Shown here in pieces: positions 59,050 to 64,000 of a stretch of DNA of 64,000 nucleotides. Each line of letters opens with the position of its first letter. Position 1 is the first letter of the stretch. A program made the position numbers and the translations under genes. The notes below the pieces were generated by a model. That model was not told where the DNA came from. It did no database searches and saw nothing but the letters and a program-made list of their open reading frames with translations. This stretch comes from Thereva unica (Eukaryota > Arthropoda > Insecta > Diptera > Therevidae), in the NCBI GenBank assembly GCA_949987705.1, contig OX465283.1, positions 78,191,720 to 78,255,719 on the forward strand, read 5' to 3'.

Positions 59050-59330
59050 CGATACAGTCCAAAACTAGGCCTTAGCTTCCTCTAGGGTATTTTTCGAACT
59101 TTGATGATCCCTTACAGTGTATCTCTAGTTCCGGATGTTGAGAATTGTCGCTGTGGCAGCAGAGTCTAGCCATCTCCTGCAGGATCTGCCTTCAAGTCAA
59201 TTTCCCGAAATTGCTGCTACCATAAGAAAGCCGTTTTGGGATAGATATGGTTGTCCTCCATCCTAATTACGTGGCAGAATAGAGATAAGGATAGTGAAGG
59301 TGAATGTAGTTTTTACAGGTTAATTTTTAC
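59050..59330 (-). pseudogene. LINE remnant, C-terminus joined to an RT piece
   Basis: The minus strand reads GRSCRRWLDSAAT and RYTVRDHQSSKNT (59190-59075), a LINE C-terminal block. Next to it, 59287-59326 is identical over 40 bases to 49435-49474, which lies upstream of the RT of the LINE at 46.5-51.3 kb. The remnant is therefore an internally deleted copy. Confidence 0.6.
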
Positions 59331-59459
59331 TTTTTACGACCACAAAGACCAGAAAGGACAAACTACCGCTTGCCAACCAGTATAGATGTTCTGGATAGTC
59401 TTCCGGATATTTGTATATAACTTGTCACTGGTCAGGGTCAGTCAAATTATACAGGGCGC

Positions 59460-59788
59460 GTCGAAAGTCCGGAAAATCAATTAAAATCAAAGATATTCCC
59501 AAAAATAATTTCTTTTGGAAATACAGACAACCTTTGGATAAAAAAAATGTTCAGACAAAACTTTCATGTTACTCATCGGGGGAGCAGAATCCGTGAAAGA
59601 AAGGGGAGTTGCCATTTGAAATTTAAGATTCACCCCCAATCCTGCAAGAGTGTGAGTGGGTGGAGGTGAGTTTTGTATGCAAACGATTCCACCCTTCAAG
59701 TTTAGACAACTTTTGTTTGAAATTTTTTCACGAAATTGTACCCTTCGGGAAATATCGAACCGTTACCATACTTTTCCGGCACCCTGTA
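59460..59788. mobile_element. 329-bp element with TACAGGG ends and TA duplication
   Basis: It begins TACAGGGCGCG and ends CACCCTGTA, with TA on each side (59458-59459, 59789-59790). GTCCGGAAA near the left and TTTTCCGGCACC at the right extend the inverted repeat imperfectly. TA duplication and the short TIR fit a Tc1/mariner-type MITE (inference). It has no transposase. Confidence 0.72.
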
Positions 59789-59834
59789 TAAGATGCAAAT
59801 TTGTCTCATGGTTGTAGAGTGTACTCTTACCATG

Positions 59835-59885
59835 CTATCATAAGCAGCCGGAAAGTCGATGTAGAGATGTCGGATTGGGTTTTGA
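59835..59885 (-). pseudogene. Tiny LINE RT relic
   Basis: On the minus strand, QNPIRHLYIDFPAAYDSM resembles the LF.DF..AYDS motif of the LINE family at 46500-51295. It is about 50 bases long and nothing else is preserved nearby. Confidence 0.45.
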
Positions 59886-62547
59886 TGCCGTAGATAGAGT
59901 CGAGTTGAGTCGGACGTACTCGAGGCAGTACATTAGTCTCACACATGAAGGTAAATTGTACTGAGGCATTAATTTTTTTAAATGTCCCGATTCAAACCTA
60001 CTGCTATAAGAGTGTTTATCGAGATAAATGAGGTGATGTGTGATTGTAAATACGTAGTAGAAAGACATTTACTTCTTTGGCGGCAGTAAAATGTCCTGTT
60101 TGAAAGAGTGAGGTGAGATAGTAAAAACGAACGGAGTGACACTTCTCACTTTTTTTTGCTGCGTGAACTTCCAACTTGCTTGTTTTGATATTACAATGGT
60201 ACGGAAGTGTGACATTGTACTGGCTCAAAAGAAAAAGAGGCACTTCTTACAAACACATGTTATAATGATGTCATACCCAACACTACCTCAGAGTATAAGT
60301 CTGATCAAGTGTTGATTTGCCTGGAGTAAAGCTAGTATTGGTCTATGCTGTTATTTCGTCGTCCTATAGTATTGGGTTTGGATGCTTTGAGTGAGGAGGT
60401 GCCGTTCTTTCCAATATAACGGAGAATGACTTATTCGCACAAATTAGAGTTTGGTGTTTAAAAAAAACAATAAGGATTTTATGTTTGTGCCACCTGCTAT
60501 CTCTGTATTTGGCGAAAGAGTTTTTCTTCTCATATTCTTGTAACAGAATCGTTTTGAAACGTAATGCCAAATGATAAGTTGAGGCTCAAAACTTTTTAGA
60601 TGATATTCGTATGGCTTGTAAACATTAGCTTACACACAATCGAGTCTTGTGCTTTACTATTAAAAAATATCCTTTATATAATTGAAAATAATCCTTTCTT
60701 ATTTCTAGTTTATAAAAAGTGTTTTATCGGTTATTACACCGAGCTGCTCTTAATACCCAAGTATGATTGCTTAATTGGAATAAAATATTTATGAAATCGA
60801 TTTCATCAGTCATCGACATGCCATCCCCAGAAAACGTACTAGAAGCAATATTTTCTATATCATTCCATTAATCCATAAAAGGCACCTATTCCAAAAATTG
60901 AACTCGTTATCTTCTTGTCCAGTAACACCGTCATATTTTTATAAATACTTGTCTACCCAAACCCATAAAACTTGTCTTGCCTGAAGCCTTGTTATCCATC
61001 GTTATCTAAACGGTGGAACTATTAAAGAAAAGTTGTTCTAATTAATAACCAAGTGATCATAAATATCGAAATGTTAGAAAAGTTGTAAAACGATATCTTT
61101 TTATTCGTTAATATCACGATACTCGACAGGAAACTGTGGAAATTAGAAACTTTCATGCCATGAATAAATAAGCGCGCATGGAAATTATCTCATATAATCA
61201 ACCCTTCACGAAAATGCCAAGTGGCAATCAGCTGCAAGTCGATGCACTCGCGTGTAGTAAAGCGCAAGGGTTGGTGGGAAACTAGTGGTGTGTACGGATA
61301 GTTTTCGGTCATCAAACTTCAGCGTCAGCTTATACATACCCTAAAACGGAGGGAAAGTTTGATATAAACAAGTGCACACAAGTGATTGGGCATGCAACAA
61401 TCTACTATCTTGGCTGGGGTTTCTCCCAGTGAGTTTTCTACATCGACTTCCTTTAGCTGTATTTCAACCATTCTGCACATACAACCATACTATATAACGC
61501 CCGCAGTACATGCATCATGGCCTGCATTAAGGCGGGAGAGTAGTGCAGTGCATGCATTTGCAGCACTAGCAGTACCAGCTGCACATAACGTAAAGCTTTA
61601 CTATCAGTTAGTCATTGAATGGAAAATCTACAACTAGCAAAAGTCCCTTTTTATCCTTTTTCCTGGCACCGACTGGCATTGTGCATGTGCCACTGCTAGC
61701 TGGAGCGCTGGCTTGGCTTTCCTATTGCATTTGCACGCCTGAACAAGAGCAGTTACAGAAAAGAAGAAATCATGAAAAGGATATCGTTTAGGGTTGAAAG
61801 TTGAACGCCTTCAAAGGATGTGCAACAAATATCCTTTCCAGATTTTTGTTTTAAGTTCGCTGCTGTGCCGAGAGTGCCCTGGTGAAAATTTATAGTTTGC
61901 CTGAGACCAAAACTTTATGGCATTCTGCTCTGGCAGTGCACGATACTCATTCGTATATCTTTGAATTTTCGGTGGAGAAACTGTGCAAGTTGACAGTGCA
62001 CCGCGAGGAGGGAGTCGTAAAAGTGAATAAAAGAAAATATGTAATAACTTTAAGGTTGCCTTTTTGTTTTGTTACAGTTTATTGTCACACAATTGGGATG
62101 ATAACACAATTGTCACGATAAATTATACTTGCACGAAAAAGGAACATTTGTATTTATGAAGCAAATCGCTAATAGTTAATATTTTGTAAGTTACCATGCA
62201 AGGTAATAAAGATGGAAATATTTGAGATTTGATAAAACAGTGTTCGTTCAGTTTTACGATTCGTTGGAATTGGAATAGATAGAGACACTCGTTTTATTGG
62301 TAAGGTATTTTTCGCTCTGAAATATTCGAACGAAAATATAAAAAAATTAGGTAATGTAAAATAATCACACATTCATTGTAATACGCCCTAAAAACTAACC
62401 ATTTTAATTTACTTTGCGATTTGGACTTAGTAACAGTTGACAGGACCAAGAAGGAAATGGAAGAACGCAATAAGATCAGATGCAGGTAGTTTTCCCGTAA
62501 TACCCGTAAATAAAAACAAGTTACTAGAAACCATGAAAACTGTAGGC
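59886..62547. other. No recognised gene or element; a GC-richer island at 61.2-62.0 kb
   Basis: The segment 61200-62000 has a more balanced base composition than its surroundings and lacks element signatures. It contains GTTTGATATAAACAAG near 61358, several CAGCTG/GCATGC words and an 83-codon + frame at 61386. It could be unique regulatory or untranslated-exon sequence, but there is no direct evidence. Confidence 0.35.
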
Positions 62548-62550
62548 ATT

Positions 62551-63313
62551 GGCCCCTGTGCTGAATGTCGAGTCATATGACAGTCGCACGTAGTTGTCGA
62601 TGTCGTCTCGCTTTTTAATTGGTGTGCTGAGAGTCGGGTGGCGTGACAAGTCGTTTTTGTTGAAGAAATTGTCGTTTCAGTCAAATTACGACTATCAGCA
62701 CAGGGGTCAGAGAATGTAGGTGCTAAGTTTTTGTGTTTCGTGAGGAATAAACAATTTTAATTTGAAGAATAAACATTTATAGTTTGAAGAATAAACATTT
62801 TTGAGTTTATGTTTCGCGAAAACAATTTGAGATTAAAGATGTTAAATTCTGCTGAGTTAGCAGTTCGGAAGATGAAGATAGTAAACGCGAAGAATTGAAA
62901 ATTTTATGTTATTATTTCATCCCAAACACTTGTAAAATCTGTCACCATGCAATTCTCAGCATATCTCCGGCCTTTAGCCACTGGATGGATGGTTTTCTAA
63001 AATTCGAATTGAATTATTTTCTATTTGTAATTTTTATTCTGAAATTATTAAAAACTTAAACGCAATAACAAATATGTATTTTCTAGTTTAAATGTCAAAA
63101 TTTCACTGCCACTTTCAAATTTTCCATCTTTGTCACTAACGCAAACAGCCCGACCAAAAGTGACAACAAAATTACAATAAAAACGACTGTCAACACACCA
63201 AATAAGCTGTCGTTTATGACAGTCGATTTTACACGACAAGAATCGACTATCAGCACACCGTTGTATTAGCTTCACTTCATATGACAGCAAATACGACATT
63301 CAGCACAGGGGCC
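62551..63313. mobile_element. Inverted-repeat element with GGCCCCTGTGCTGAATGTCG ends
   Basis: The first and last 20 bases are exact complements (62551-62570, 63294-63313). ATT occurs on both sides (62548-62550, 63314-63316). A third, inward-facing copy of the end (ACTATCAGCACAGGGGTC) lies at 62691-62708, so 62551-62708 may be an older unit. Subterminal zones are rich in GACTGTC/CGACTATCAGCACA motifs, with further CAACACACC/GGTGTGCTG relatives in both arms. There is no transposase frame. The superfamily is unclear. Confidence 0.8.
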
Positions 63314-63356
63314 ATTGTCAAGGAATCTACTCCGACTACCATCCTAGAAGTCTGTG

Positions 63357-63388
63357 GCTCCACTCCACACTCCACTCCACTCCGCGGC
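63357..63388 (+). repeat. Short CCACTCCA simple repeat
   Basis: Degenerate tandem copies of CTCCACTCCA/CACTCCACTC over about 30 bases. Confidence 0.7.
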
Positions 63389-64000
63389 ATTCTAGATAAC
63401 TTTCAATTTCTTGTCTTCTCTCTTTGGAAAAACCCCTGCCGTTTTTTTCTGTAATGGTTATCTCTTCGGAATAATCTGTCCGATATCTGACCTCTCACAA
63501 ATGCTTTTTCCACCGGTCCCGATTCCGAAGTGATGTTATACAGTTTGAATCTTAACTCCTTGCACTCTCTTGCTTTTTTCTTGATTCCTTTATTCTGTTC
63601 GGGATTTAATTTTTTAAATACCCCAGATTTTACTTATCTTTCAAGTTAATTAAAATAAGAACAGATACTTACTTAGAAATAGACAAAAATCCCTCTTCGC
63701 GCGGTGCAACTACTTGTGGAGTGTGGCTTGACATACATAATGAACTGGTATCGATGCTAACCATATCGAGTCCCACTGGAGATCCGAGTGGAAAAGGTTA
63801 AACTCTGGAAATCTTGGTCTAGACCACCCTTCCAGTGGACGTTTGGTATAATTCTTTTTTGGAAAACATTAATCCTACCGCAAAATAGTTTCCGAGGAAA
63901 TACCCCTCGACCCATACGACTTTTATATCGCGTCCACCAATATTGCATGTATACTAAAGCCAGTACATTCTGCTTATACCCTGGCACTAGGGCATGTCCG
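63389..64000. other. No recognisable gene or element
   Basis: A 76-codon minus frame at 63757-63987 has no motif I can place. The window ends in this stretch. Confidence 0.35.

Noticed and set aside
61386..61637. 83-codon + frame as a host gene
   Set aside because: No known motif, no splice or promoter support, and length within chance expectation.

Overview
This is an AT-rich insect-type nuclear window. Its only recognisable host gene is part of the bHLH-PAS transcription factor gene similar (sima, the insect HIF-1 alpha), read on the + strand. Five exons are visible: three at 24121-24901 (bHLH, PAS-A) and two at 41982-42317 (inter-PAS and start of PAS-B). All have GT/AG borders and matching phases. 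Neither the start codon exon nor the downstream exons (rest of PAS-B, oxygen-dependent degradation region, transactivation region) could be found. The gene therefore seems to extend beyond one or both ends, and the rest of the window would be intron or flank. The bHLH motifs are closest to what I know of the Drosophila protein, so a dipteran is plausible, but the order is not proved.

Almost everything else recognisable is transposable-element debris, often nested. Non-LTR retrotransposon (LINE) fragments of several families, all carrying frameshifts or stops, lie at about 9.8-11.5, 15.3-16.6, 18.1-19.4, 21.2-22.6, 28.6-30.5, 36.7-38.3, 41.0-41.3, 44.5-46.2, 46.5-51.3, 53.9-55.3 and 57.8-59.9 kb. 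A degenerate Ty3/gypsy-type pol (protease, RT, RNase H, integrase) spans 25.3-27.9 kb and is split by a tRNA-derived SINE. Smaller gypsy pieces lie at 35.2 and 36.4 kb. Two Helentron-type rolling-circle fragments are present: an N-terminal Rep/helicase part at 31.1-33.4 kb and a helicase-end plus endonuclease part at 39.5-41.0 kb (minus strand).

Many non-autonomous inverted-repeat elements can be delimited to the base, because they sit in older coding elements or have clear target duplications. Four have different termini but the same 3-bp TTA/TAA duplication (11491-13548, 18460-18863, 37170-37242, 45410-46006). Two have TTAA duplications (4431-4791, 47377-48050). One is a hAT with an 8-bp duplication (46602-49296). 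Two have TA duplications (35099-35219, 59460-59788). Several long hairpins also occur (near 3.7, 32.2, 37.6, 38.9 and 56.3 kb). In four cases, removing the insert plus one duplication restores the reading frame of the host element, which fixes the order of events.

The 17,080-bp intron between sima exons at 24901 and 41982 holds at least a dozen insertions and is the best record of nested transposition here. Long stretches (start to 2.4 kb, 4.8-9.8, 13.7-15.3, 16.6-18.1, 51.3-53.9, 56.3-57.8, 59.9-62.5 kb) show no gene or element I can name.
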